This document shows positions 1-12,300 of a DNA stretch of 64,000 nucleotides, in pieces. The notes under the pieces are model-generated. The model ran no database searches. It was not told where the DNA came from and saw only the letters and a list, made by a program, of their open reading frames with translations. The DNA comes from Neospora caninum Liverpool (lineage: Eukaryota; Apicomplexa; Conoidasida; Eucoccidiorida; Sarcocystidae): the NCBI RefSeq assembly GCF_000208865.1, contig NC_018396.1:6777295-6841294 (forward strand). The letters are read 5' to 3'. Made by a program: the position numbers and the translations under genes. The first letter of the stretch is position 1. Every line of letters begins with the position of its first letter.

Positions 1-3000
1 GTGCGGGGCGTTGCCGCCCCGCCAGCTGGGGCCAGAAGGGGCGGTGCGCCGGGGCCCGACGACGACGGCCGGAGCACCGCGGTCCCCCTTCTCCAGAAAC
101 TGTCTCCTCTCGACGCGGCCCTCGCCCTCGCCAGCCGCGACCGCGGCGTGGCCCTGCAGCAGGCCTTGGCCGTGGGGCGCGGAGCCCTGACCCTCGGCGC
201 GCTCGGCCGATGGGACGATGGAGACAGGCAGCGCGAGAGTCTCCCGCTGTCTCTTCTCGACGTCCCACCGCTGGAGCTGCGCGTCGTCCTCGCGCCGTAC
301 GCTCTCGTCGCGAAGGACGAGGAGGCCTTGGGGGAAGAAGAAACAGGCACGCGAAGGCGAGATGAAGAGCGCGGCAGACGAGGTAGGCGCGAAGAGAGAA
401 ACGGCTGCAGGCTGTCCTCAGACGACGACGCTTCTGACGGGTCGGAAGGGGACGGTTCCCGGCGAGCGTTCTCGCCCAGATCGGATCTCTTCGACTCACC
501 CTTGGCGTCTCGAGCCTCGCAGCGAACCGTCCCTTCTTTCTCAACCGCTCCGCTCGCCCCACCCACCAGCCTCTTTGCCGCCGCTTCCTCGGAACCCCAG
601 AGGCAAGCGGGGCATCGCACAGGACCGCATGCCTCGCCGATTTCCTTCGTCTCTCTCCCTGCGCAGCTGATTAGCAGAGACCCGCAGAGACAGCCGCCGG
701 AACGCGACGCCTGGGCGCAATTCCACAATGGCTGCTCCGCAGGCTTAACTCTCTTTCCGGTGTCGGGGAGACCGACGGCTGCGGAGATCAACTCTCTTTT
801 TTCGGTTTCTGTGTCTGCGGCGACGTCGCGCCAGTTGCGCACTCGCTGGCCCGGAAGGACGCGGAGTGGGGACTCGTCGGGGGACTCTGGACACGACCAG
901 ACGCCGGGGAGAGCCGAGGCTGAGGGACAGCCTACGAGGCAGAGAAGTGTCGGAACGCATGCGTCTGCGCTGTCTGATGCGGCGGTCGCCTCGGGAGAAC
1001 AAGAGGGGGGTAGACAGCGAGGTCCCGACCAGGGCGTCGCTCCCGCCTTTCCCTCGCCCTTTTCACCCTCGCCGGGTTCGGGAGACATCCCGAAACTGCA
1101 TCGCGGGAAAGACGCGCTCTCTCACCACGAACAGCTCGTCGCCTTCCTCAGGCGACACGGCGAAGCGTATGGGCCGCACGAGTTCGGCGGACTGCTTCTC
1201 GCTCTCGGCTTGGCAGGGTTTTTCCGGCCCCGCGAAGGAAGGAAGGAAGACATGCAAAATCTGTCGCTGAGGCTCCTGTGGGACGCATTCGATCGCGAGA
1301 CCGTCCAGACTGGGCTCCTGCTCGGCCTCGCCAGCAGCGCTGTGGGGTCGCGGTCTTCCTCGCTGCTCCAGCTTTGCGTGGCGCACTTGCCGTACACGCT
1401 CGTCGGGAAATTCATTGAAATCGAGATGAAGCCCGCGCCGCAGTGCGCCGCGCTTCTCGCCCTCGGGCTCGTCTTTGCAGGCAGCCAAAGCGCATGCATT
1501 TCTGCGCTGCTGCTCCACCACCTGCTTCGCTCGCCGTGCCTCCTCTCCGACAAACAAGGCCTCGACCGCGATGCCTACGCGCTCTCGACGGCCTGGGCCC
1601 TCGGCCTGATCTGGCTCGGTCACGCACGCGGCGGCAAGAGCGTGCGGGGCGAAAAACGAAGGGGTGAGACCGGTCGAACCCCCCGCGGTCGCTCGGGGGA
1701 CAGCGAGGGGGAAGAAGCCTCGAGGGCGGGGGAAGCGACGCACCCACGAGGCGCGATGGAGGCGTGGCCACATGGTGAACATGGCACGCTCGAGACGAAC
1801 TCAGACACCAGGTCGACGCGGACGGCGAGACGCGGAAGGCGAGACGCGGAGGCCGAGGAAAAACAACCGCTGTCTTTCTTCTGGAGAGAACTGGTGACGC
1901 TGGCCAACTTGAACACGTCGCGGCCGTGGGGATCGTTTTACCGGGAACCCTTGACAGCGAAAGTCGCCTCGCTGCGCCAGGTGTCCCGCGCGCCTTCCAC
2001 TCGGTTCTCGCTCTTCTCGCCCTCCACCGAGCGCGGCGCTCGAGCACCCAGCGACCTCCCTCTGCTGCAGGAGACCTGGTTCCCCTCGCCGGCTGCCGCC
2101 GCTTTCGACGGCGTCGGGAGGGAGCGAGGCGAGGCGATTCCGCGTGTGGGCGGCGAGCTCCCTGGCGAGACTCGGGAGGCCGAGCCGGCGGCGTCTTTCG
2201 CGTTTCTCTTCGAGAAAGGCGACGACGGCGCCTCGTCCTTCTCGAACCACGCCCATCGAAGCAACCTGCACTGGGGGTGTTTGAATGCGAGCGAAGTTTC
2301 CGCGCCCGCAGCGCTGGCCCTCGGCTTGGCCTTCCTCGACAGTGACAACGACGAGATTCGGCGAGGCCTGCGAATCCCGAAAGATGCAGACCAGCTCAAA
2401 GACATCCTTCCCCATGTTCTCCTCTGCAAGGTACGCTGCATTTCCCAGGCGTTCTTCTCTCGCAACTGGTCTGCGTCTGCGACGCTGGCGACAAGTCTCG
2501 AAGGACCTCGCAGAGCCTTTGCAGACGTATCTGCTCTCTCCTGTCTCGCGTGCCGCCTCTCGCTTCCTTTTCTACCTAAAAACATGCGTGCCTGAATCCC
2601 CACGCCGCTCGCTTCACACCGGCCCTCCCGTCCGCATGTCCGTCTTTTTCTCCCGGTCCTGTGCCTGCTCTTTTCTCTTGCCTTTCTGCCCCTCCTGCTG
2701 TCTCTCGAACTCGACGGGAGGCTTTTCTCTGGGCCCGCATCTGCCACGCGCTCTCTGTTTCCTTCAACCTATTCTTTTTTCCGGTCTCTCTCTCTCTCTC
2801 TCTCTGCGCCGATCCCATTCGTCCCCGCCTCATTTAGACCTGTCCGTCCACGTCCGTCGCCTGCTATATCTCATGCAGCTTTTTGTCCCGTGCGCGTCAA
2901 TACCGCGACTGGCCCCGCTCCCTCTGTGGTCTTTTGTGCCCCGCTGGACGTTGCGCGCCTCTCCTCTTCGCCGACGGATGCACTCCTCTCACTCTCCGTT

Positions 3001-6000
3001 CGCTCCGTCTGTCTTTGGGCCGCTTGCGCGTCTTGCCTCGTGTTTTCTGGAACGTGAACTTCCCTGGGATCCCCGCCGACGCTGTCCTACAGGTCCTCGC
3101 TCGCGCGCTCATCTCGTGGTCGGCGATTGTGCCTTCGCATCGGTGGATCGCCGCGCAGATTCCCCCGCCGCTGCGCGTTCTGCCGTCCGACTCGACCGAC
3201 GCTGTTCGCACTGCTCTGCCTTTCCTCCGCGTCGTCTGTCCCCGCACCCACCGCATTCGCCCCGTCGAGCAGGCGCCGCGGGCCTCTGGGGACCGACGCG
3301 GCGACATGCGTGGCGACACCGACAGTGGACACGGGAGACAGGGACGGAGACAGCGAGCGGCTGCGGCTTCAGCGTACCGCGACAGGGCGCGGGAAGGAAA
3401 CCGCGTGGAGAGGACGCGAAGACGCGCGAGCGAGCGGGAGGACAAAAGGCATCGGCCCAGCGCGCCTGCGAGTTCGGCTTCCTTCCCCTTCTCGTCGGCA
3501 GCAAAGTACCGCGTGTATGCTCTGGCCGGCGCTCTGTGGGCGCTCGGGCTTCGATACGCCGGAACAAACAGCCGGTGCTGTCTCCACCTTCTGCTGCGGT
3601 ATCTCGACTATCTGCGGGGGCCTGGTTTCGGCAGGTCTTCGCTCGCTTGCCGGGGACGTCACGTCGCCAGCAGAAGGCGAGGAGATTGTAGGCCACCCCA
3701 GAACGAACAAGAGCCACAGCGAGAAAGGAACCTCCCTGAGGAAGATGTGGACATGCACGCAGATGGCAGGCCTGACTCCCTCGCTGGAAGCGCCGTTTCC
3801 GACGCCCTCGGGGGGTCCTGTGCTTCGGCCTCGCCTGTCGCCCGCGGCTGGGCCTTCTCGCGTCTCCTCTCGCGGTCCCAGTGCGCGCTCTTTCGCGCGC
3901 TTCCTGCCCGGTTCTCTCTGCCCCTACCCGAGTCTCCCCAGTTGGCCTTCGCCTCCGCTGCAGCGTACCTCGACGAGGAAGCGCGCGATCTCTGCGTCCT
4001 CGTTTGCTGTCTCGCACTGGCCTGCGTCGCCGCGGGCTCCTGCAGCTCCGAAGTCCTTTCGTGTCTCTTCGCGGAGCGCCGTCTCCGGCTCTCTCGCCCC
4101 CGTCCGGAGACAGCTGGAGGCGCGGCCGCGGTCGCGGCTGCCGCGGCGGCGGCGGCGGCGGAGGCAGCTGCGGGGCTGGCCAGCGGCGACACGGCGAGAG
4201 CGACGGCGGCGGCGGAGACAGCGGCTTCGTGTGCACGGGCCGCGGAAGAGAACCAAATGCATGCGCAGTACGGCGCCTGCCTCCTGATCCACCAGGCGAT
4301 TGGGCTCGTGTGCATGTCGGGAGGCCGCCGGAGTTTCGCAGACTCGCTCTTCACGCCCGCGGTTCTCCTGATGGCCTTGTTCCCGCTGAAGCCTCCCACC
4401 GACGCGGCGGACCAGAGCAGCCATCTGCAAGCGGCGAGGCACATCTGGGTCCTGGCAACCGAGTGGAGACACGTCGCCCCGGTGGACGTGGAGACAGGCA
4501 AGCGCGTCAGCCTGCCCGTCACGCTCCTCGTCAAGCGCGCTGGCGATCTGCACGGGCGTCCGGAGCGGAAACGCGTGAAAAAAGTGCAAGTGTGGCTTCC
4601 CGGCCAGCTGCCTTCCCCCCGGCGGATTTTGCATCTGGAAGTCGCTGGCGACCGACACTTGCCGCTCGTGCTTCGCCGCTTGAAAGCGGCAGAGCCTGTG
4701 GAGGCGTCGGACGCGACCTCGCGCGAAGCGTGTGGCCGCCGCGGTTGGTACTCACGAGGACACCATTTGGAGCCCGACGCGCCGCCCTGTCTCTTTTCGC
4801 GCCTCCTGCATTTAGGCGGGTTCTTCGTCAAGAAAAACCCCGTCGCCGGAGCCTACGAGGCCCAGCCAGTTTCGTGTCAACGCAGGCAGGCGGCGCCTTC
4901 GCGTGTCGCGCGGAAATGGGTAGCCCTCCCCCGACCCGACCCGTCCTACTCCGCGTCCCTCTCCAGGCTTCTCCTCAGCCACGTGGAACGGCTCGAACGC
5001 TGGAGACACGGAGAGGAAGGAGAGGAAGAAGAGCGAAGCGGATGCGGAACGGACCTGTTCAGCAACGACACAGATGGCTCTCCGTTGACGGCCGCGGAGA
5101 AGCGGCGCTTTGGAGCCCGAGGGACACCGTCCCCAGGAGACAGAGGCGCGGCGCTCTTGGCTGCTCTCGAGCAGGCTTTGCCGGCTGTCGCTGTGGACGA
5201 CTGGGGCGACGGTGGAGCCGCAGATCGAACTTTCGGAGGCGACAGAACAGAACGCGTGCATCCTGTTTCTGACTTCTCGTTCCGCGCAGACGTCGGGGAC
5301 GAGCGCAGCGACGAGCGGGAGAAAGCGGCGGAAATGCTCCGCTGGAGAGACTGTCTCTGTGCGGGCCCTGTCTCTGTGGCCGCGGGCCGGGGGCGCGACT
5401 CTGTCAACGGATTTCCCTCGCTCCTTCCTCTTCGTTCTCGTGGAGACAAAAATCTCGAGAGCGTGCACGGGCTCGCCACGCACGGAGACAGTCCTGGGCG
5501 GGGCGTGCTCGCCTTCGACGCCCGGAAAAAAACCCCGACTGATTCGTCGTCTTTTTTTTGCGAACTCGCGGCCGCGCTAGCTGCAGTCAGTTCCTCCTCA
5601 GAGCTCCCCTTGGGGCCGTTCGTCCGTCACGAGCAGAGGGTAGAGCAGGAAAAAGCACGAGTCTTGCGTCTGGAGAAGAAGCAAAACGCGCGGCGGCTGC
5701 GCGTTCTCTCCGACCTCTTGACCGTTTTCAGTCGGCAGAGCCTGCCGCCTCCCAGTGCAGTTCTCGCTTCGCGTTTCCTTGGTAAATTCCTCGCGTTCTT
5801 CCGACCTTCTCCAGCTTCGTCTGCCTCGTCGCTTTCTCTTCCTCCGCCCTTCGGACCAGAGACGGCGTGCCGTTTGTCGCTCTCTCCGCCGACTCCGGCC
5901 TCCCGCCCTTGCGCGTCCTCGCTCTGGCGACCGCGCGAGAACGGCGGGCGGGGCGGCGAGTTCCCTGCGAGCAGTGGATGGCTGGGCTCGAACCCCGTCC

Positions 6001-6794
6001 ACGGCAGCGTCGCCAGTTCCCCGTCTCTGCTTTCTCTCTGTTTGGGGGAGGTAGGCGTTGTCTACTACGCTTCCACGGCCGCGACGTTTCTCCGGCTGAT
6101 AGGAGGCAGTGTGCGAGGCGAGTTCACTTGCGAAGAAGCCCGTGAAGTGAGGGGACGGGGACCAGGAGACAGCGAGGAGAGGGCGAGGCAGATAGAGACG
6201 AAGCGCGAGCAGAAGGCGCAGGAGACACTGGCGCCGAAGGACGAGCGCGAGACAGAGAAAAAATGGAGAACGGGAGGAAACACGGATTTGCAAAGAAGGA
6301 AGAGGGCGACCTGGTGCTCCGAGTCTACGGCGGCGAGCGACGCGGAGTGGACAGTGGAGACACAAAGCTCGAGTCGCCACGCAGGAGCGGAAGCAGACCG
6401 AGAAAAAGAGACGGTTTCGATCGCCGACGCCTTCTCGTCGTTTCTCGTGGTCCACCGCCTCCCTCTCCTCGATGACTGGCTTCGGTTTGTCCGCTGGGCC
6501 GTGAGGCGGAGGAGCTCTGATATGCGCGCCTTGTCCCTCTCGGCTCCTGCAAGGAGGAGGGCCGGAACGAAAGGGAGACGCGAAGGCAACGAGATGAGGG
6601 CGTTGCCGTCAGAGCCCGCATACACCGAAGCAGAGACGGAAGCATGGAGACAAGGCGACCGCGCGCACACGCCGCGCGCGTGCCAGCAGGCGCTCCATCT
6701 TGCACACCTCGCAGCGCCCAGTGCAACGGTGGAGGGGAAACGCCTCTTGGCCGACGCTCTGATGGAGGCGAACAAGTTGGTTGCATTGCTCTAA
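1..6794 (+). CDS. APC1: Anaphase-promoting complex subunit 1 (APC1), 5'-partial
   Basis: APC1 is the scaffold of the anaphase-promoting complex/cyclosome, the ubiquitin ligase that drives chromosome segregation and mitotic exit. Two coding blocks are visible: up to 2430 (donor AAG|GTACGC) and 3093-6794 (acceptor CTACAG|GTC), joined in phase 0; the intron holds a CT run near 2785. The partial product is about 2,043 residues. PC-repeat helices typical of APC1 occur in order: LLLALGLAGF near residue 395, DRDAYALSTAWALGLIWLGH near 522, APAALALGLAFLDSDN near 765, RALISWSAIVP just after the splice, VYALAGALWALGLRYAG near 949, AIGLVCMSGGRRSF near 1208, and RHIWVLATEWRHVAPVDVET near 1259, the last closely matching the human block. 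Long Arg/Ser-rich insertions and a polyalanine tract separate the repeats. The reading frame is open at base 1, so the N-terminus lies upstream. A further small intron around 3300-3480 cannot be excluded. Confidence 0.9.
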
Positions 6795-7865
6795 TTGTGA
6801 CGCTCACGTCCCCACTGGCCGGAGATTCAGAGAACGGATGTCTGCGGAAGACCGTTCCGTGAACGAGAGACAAGAGCAGAGGTGAAACGCAGAGACAGGG
6901 ACAAGAGGGAGACAAAAAGAGACAGGAGAAACAGAGAGGAAGAAGACAGGAGAGACACTCACTGGGTTGGTGTTCTTCCAGCTTTGCGTAGTCTTTTGGC
7001 TCTTTCCGTTGTCCCGTTTTGCATGCTGTCATCGTTTCGCTTCTTGTCGGTTGCCTCCCGTCTCGCTGCGTCTGTCGTATTCGTCGTTTCGCCATCGCGC
7101 GGCATCTCCAGTGGAGAACGGGGGTCGGCCGCCCGCCGTGGACCATTCTCGCGTCACCTGTACACACGGTTGGTCCCTGCCGAGAATAACTGTCTTCACA
7201 AAAATTTGCACGCTTCATTTTTTTCTCGGATGACAGCATGCAGAGACGCGTTTCCTCTCTTCTTTCCGTCTTTTCCTCGCCACTTAGTGGACGATCCGAC
7301 TCTGGAAATGCACTATAGCGCGCACTTTTCGTTTCCCTTTCGTTCCCCTAAGAACCCCTTATCACGCTCGCCTGGTCGCCACCAAACACTCTGGCCCGAG
7401 AGCAGGCACGCCCCCTCAGAGACAGCGAGAGGGAGACACGAGAACACACGCAGCGAGAAAACCATGCCGATAACGTGTAGGCAGAGCTCGTGGGTGCTCC
7501 GAACCGTGGGACGAGTCTCGTCTCAGGTCCCACGGAAAAAACGGGTTCCTTTCTACCTCAGGAAAACTGTCTTTGCACCACCACACAAAAAACTCTATGC
7601 ACATCGCCATCACCTACGGACATCTCTATATCGATCTGGATTCGAGTATCTGTATTTGTGGATGTGAAGGTACCTACACTGCCTTTCACGAGGTTAACTT
7701 CGATAGTTCCGCGAGGGAACAGCACAGTCCAAGGAATGCTGATGGCAGGAGGGTCACCTGCGAAACTGCCAAGAAGTCGTCCGTCTCGCCCCAGAATGGG
7801 GACAGACAACAAAGGAAACAGCTTCCACAGGACGTCTGGAGACAGAGAGACACAGGCCGCACTCG

Positions 7866-7882
7866 TGTGTGTGTGTGTGTGT
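7866..7882. repeat. (GT)n microsatellite
   Basis: A run of about eight GT units in the APC1/LSD1 intergenic spacer. Confidence 0.9.
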
Positions 7883-7942
7883 GCACATGATGATTGGTCG
7901 GCCGTGTGCTGTTGCCATTTTTGCTTTGTATGCATACAAATC

Positions 7943-8004
7943 CATATATATGTACATATATATACATATATATATATATATACATATATATAGATATATA
8001 TAAA
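7943..8004. repeat. (TA)n-rich microsatellite
   Basis: Interrupted TA repeat with TACA and TAGA variants, in the same spacer. Confidence 0.9.
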
Positions 8005-9267
8005 TGCAAATTCACATGAAGACGCATATGTTTGTGCAAGTAGGTATGCGCTTATCAGCAACTTGTGTATGTGTGCATATCTAGACTAAATCCGCGGCAT
8101 ATGTGGGATTCGCACGCCTGTTTTTTCTGTGCTCGACCGGCATCCTAAGGGCGTGGGGAAAGAAGGAACAGTGGCAGGCGCTTCCACGGATTTTATCTGG
8201 AGGGAGGGATGCGCCGGCGAAAGGTCGCGGGGCGAGAGCCTCGATATTCCCACGGCTGTGGGCGGCAACCGGCGTGATTCCTTGAAGGGAGCGAGAACGC
8301 AGTTTCGTTCGTCGGAGGACCATGCCGGTCTCCACAATAAAACGAGATGCCTGGCACAACGGCAAGACTCCGTGGCATACCGGCGCGCGCAGGATACGGT
8401 TACAGAACTCGCAGTGGACACATTGATGTCCACATCTGCGGTTTCGCATAAAAGCTAAGACGAAGAACGCCCCTCTGTGAAGATACATGTTTTACATACA
8501 TTTTGCGGATGCATAAAAACAGGAATATTGCTATGTGCGGACGGAGAGTTTCCGACCTCGATGCACACGCATCTGCCGCCCCGCGCGCCAGAGTGACGTC
8601 TTGTCCTTTGCGTAAAGGGATTCCGTTTGGGTGACAATCGAAGAGAGACATTATAGGACCTAAGAGACTGACTAGGACTCCAGGTATTTGTGGTGCATAC
8701 CTCCGCGCCCGAGACGGCTGCGAGGCGCAGAGAGACGGGGATCTTTCCGAGCAAAAAAATCTGTCTTCTCGCGGCTCACCGGGTTCCACCAGGCCCAGGC
8801 ACACCGGCGTGGAAAACTGGCGAAGGCTCGAGAGAACCCACGATTCGCCTGTCGGGGGGGGCTGGCGCCGAAACACAGCGTCTCTTTTCTTGCTCTCGTC
8901 CGCCGCCCGAGGAGTGTCTCTCCCGAAACAGACGCAAGCGGATTTCGGCAGGCCAGCACGCCGCCAAACGTTCGGCGACCTCCGCCGTCCTGAGATGTGA
9001 GTCTTCCCTCCTGCCTCTCAGACGCCCCGGTTTTCTCAGATGTTGGTCGGACTCCCCTCTCACCTTCTCCGCTCTCCGTTCGTTGCGCCTTTTTTCGCTT
9101 CTGCTTCTGTGCTCTCCCCACCCAGCCTGCTGTCTCGCCAAACCTTTTCGCCTTTTCCTTAACGCCTGTTCTCCTCCCGCCTCGCCTCCGTGGCGTGCGC
9201 ACGGGCACGAGCTTGGACGAGCACCTTCCTGGTTTGTAAGTGCCGACAGCAACTACCTATCTAAAAA

Positions 9268-9325
9268 TATGAATATATATATATATATATGAATAGACAT
9301 ATATATATATATATATATATGTATA
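9268..9325. repeat. (TA)n microsatellite, two blocks
   Basis: Two TA blocks separated by GAATAGACAT, lying 33 bases or more beyond the LSD1-like stop codon, so probably in its 3' UTR or terminator region. Confidence 0.9.
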
Positions 9326-9357
9326 CTTGTGCATTCCTCGGACCGTTTCGGCACCCC

Positions 9358-12300
9358 TCACGGGTCTTCGCCGAGGTCGATCACCGTCGCGTTCCGGTCT
9401 TTTCGCTCTTGGCGTCTGCGCTTCATCTCGCTGTCTTCGCGGAGGCTTTCCACTGCGCGTTCCAGGCGGCTCAGCAGACAGTGGAGCTTGCGGCTGAGAT
9501 GGTTTCTCCTCTCAGATTGCATGCGCGAACTGCCCCAGTCCTTCTCCGGCTGCTTCGCGTCTTCGCACAGAATCGTCCCTCGCTGAGGGAAAGCAGGCAC
9601 CGAAGCCGGCGGAGAAGCCAGCGCAGAGTGTCGCGAGAAATGCGGCCGACTGAAACTCCGGCCCGTAGGAGGAGAGGCTGCATGCAGCGAAGACAGAGAA
9701 GAGAGTGAAGCCGCGAGGAAGGGCGGAAGGCCTCGGTCCTCGGCTCCAGGGATTCGGAGAACGCGCCGCACACCCTCCTCGGAGGCGTCGTCGTCATCTG
9801 AGATGATGACGCACGGATGCTCTTCGGGCTCCATGCGTTTCTTCTCTGCCGCTCCACTCCCGGGCGACCGTGCGACGCGCTTCTCGCTGAGCCCTGCGCG
9901 CGGCGCGGCGCCTCCAGGAAACTCGCGCCGAGTGCGCAGGCCTGCAGCGAGAAGGACGGAGGCGGCGACGGACGCGGAGGCGCCCGTGGCGACGTGTGCC
10001 AGCGCCGCACTCTGTTCGGCCTTCATCGTCTCTTCCTCGCGTTCCCGTCTCCGCGTCTCCTCGTCCGCCTCGCGTGTCTCCGCAGTCTCTGCGACCTCGT
10101 CAAGGCCCGCGGGAGGCGGAACGGAGAGGTTCGTTTTCTCCGGCCCGAGAGTCAGCAAGTGCTGGTGTGCAGGACAGAAGAGAGGGCGAAGCGCCGACGC
10201 TCTGCACAGACAGAGAGGCGGGCGGAGCGCACACAGACCTCGGTGTGCGAAAGAGGAGCGCAATGGACACGCACGCGCGCAACCGGCTGAGAGAGAGAGG
10301 ATCCTGCGGACACCCAGAGTCCCCCCACGGTTTACCGCCTTCCTCGGTTTCCCGCTTACGTGTCGTATTTCGGCCAAGACAATTCACGCTGCGCACAGGG
10401 GAGATGGAGCGCTGCCCTGCATGTGGATGCTGCGCAGGGAATGTTTGCGCCGGGTTGGCCGCAACAGGCACAAGCTGTGAGCGCCGCAACCAAAATCGCA
10501 CGGCTGATGTTACACCAGCGACTGCCTTCGTTGTCGCTGACGATGCCTGGCGTGTAGTAGCTGCAGTCTTCGTGGACCGCGAAGCGGAGACAGAAGCCGC
10601 TGCTCGCCCCGTTCCGCTCGAGAGGCGCGAAACAAGGGCTCTCTTCGTCTCGACGCTTCGCGAGCGAAACGCGCGCCGCCTCGCCACCGTCCCTAGCGCC
10701 AGGACCGTCACACAAAGACGAAGAAGCGGACGAGGAGGGATTCGAGGAGGGATTTGAGCAGGGAGAAGAGGACGGAGGGAAAGGAATGGAGACACATCCG
10801 ACGAAGGGGCGTTGGAAGGTTTGAGCTTCCCCGCAGAAGGCGCACCGAATGCCGGCGGCGAACCACTCCTCGCGCTCTCTGAACGCCGAGACAGGAACGA
10901 AGAGAAAGGAGATGAGGCGAGAGGTAGGGCACACGAGAGAGACCAATGCGACTTAGAGAGAAAGAATGGAGAGAGACGACACACAGACAAAGAAAAGAGG
11001 AGAAAGAACGGGAAGAGAGAGAGAGGAGGACAAATGAAGCGACGAAGACAGGAAAGGGACCAGAGGCGGAAGAGCAGGAAACGGAGGGAAGGGGAGAAGC
11101 CTACAGAGCGAAGAGGCAGACGACCGTAGCGAGGGCGACAGCGACACAAAACGCGAGAAGACCGGGGGGAGGAAACGGAATGAGCCGCGGGAAAAAGGCT
11201 GTTCCGCGAAAACAACGGCAAGGTGCGAGGGGAGAGGAAGCTCTCGACAGAAGAGGGAGACAAGCTGGATTTCGTCTTGCGGCGGTCCCCACGTACGCTG
11301 CAGTCGGGCCTTCGATGCAGTCCTCGTAGTAGCTCGGCGCCGCTTCCATTTCGTTCAGATCGACAGAGAACCACAGCCCCTCTTCAGTGTTTTGAAACCA
11401 CTGAGACAAAGCGCCAGAGGCAACAAACAAGAGACGATGCAAAACACACACGAGAAAGAAGAGAGCAAAACGGGACGCGGTTCAGGAGACGGTGAGAGAG
11501 AGAAGCAAGACGAAGCCAGGAGGGACAGGACCGGTAACGGCGTGCATTCGAGCACAGCCACACAGAACGCCCTCGCTGGCACGCTGAAGAGAGGCGACCC
11601 GAAGAGCCCAAATGAAAAGACGTTGCAGGCGCCTTCATGCTTGTTTTCTGTTTCGTCTCTGTGTCTCTTCTTCGGCCTTCCGCGGGTTTGGTTTCGCTTC
11701 TTCGTTCGACTCGTCAGCCGATCTGGGTGTACCTCCCCTGCGCGCGCTATGCTGCATCTGGTACAGCCCTTTCGCTTCGTTTGCCGACACTTCCCGGCTT
11801 CGCACGCCCTTTCCAGTCTCTGCAATCATCTCGAGTATCTCCCCTCCACGCAGCCCGCCGGCGCCTGCCTGGCTGCCCCTCCCCCTTTCCTTTTCCCGAC
11901 CTTTCTCTGCCGAGAGAAGCGCGTGTGACGCACCTTGAGGAAAGCATGTCTCTCCATGAGGCCTGTCGCCCAGTCGATGATGCGTGTCGCCTCTCGCCGG
12001 CCGCTGAGACACGCGCCTGCCGCAGACGACACGCCAGGGAGCGAGAAAGAAGAGTAGAGAAGACGACAAAGAGAAGAAGAGAAAGAAGAAGAGAAAGAGA
12101 AGACGACAAAAAGAGAAGAGAAAGAGAGAAGGGAACAGAGAGAAAGAACGAGAGAGGATGGAGAGAAGAAAAAGAGAACAAAAAAAGCCCGGCGAACATG
12201 TGACTGTGTGCGACGTGGGGTGGGACCCGTGCAAGGGACACCAGGGGCATGGGAGGGAACGACGAACGCGACAGAGACAGAAGCGCGGTCATCTCTCTGT

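Larger units (their letters stand above)
6795..9357. other. Intergenic, convergent 3' ends of APC1 and LSD1-like gene
   Basis: APC1 ends at 6794 on the plus strand and the LSD1-like gene ends at 9358 on the minus strand, so this stretch probably holds both 3' UTRs and terminators. It contains a GT microsatellite and two TA-rich tracts. Open frames here are short, differ between strands and show no recognisable domain. I see no gene. Confidence 0.7.

Noticed and set aside
3109..4236. 375-codon minus-strand open frame inside APC1
   Set aside because: Arg/Pro-rich antisense of APC1 coding sequence with no motif of its own.
10201..10874. ePHD as an independent gene
   Set aside because: No ATG-started frame with its own promoter-like spacing is evident. 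Exon phases link it to the oxidase exons, although the 11293/10874 junction is the weakest in the model.
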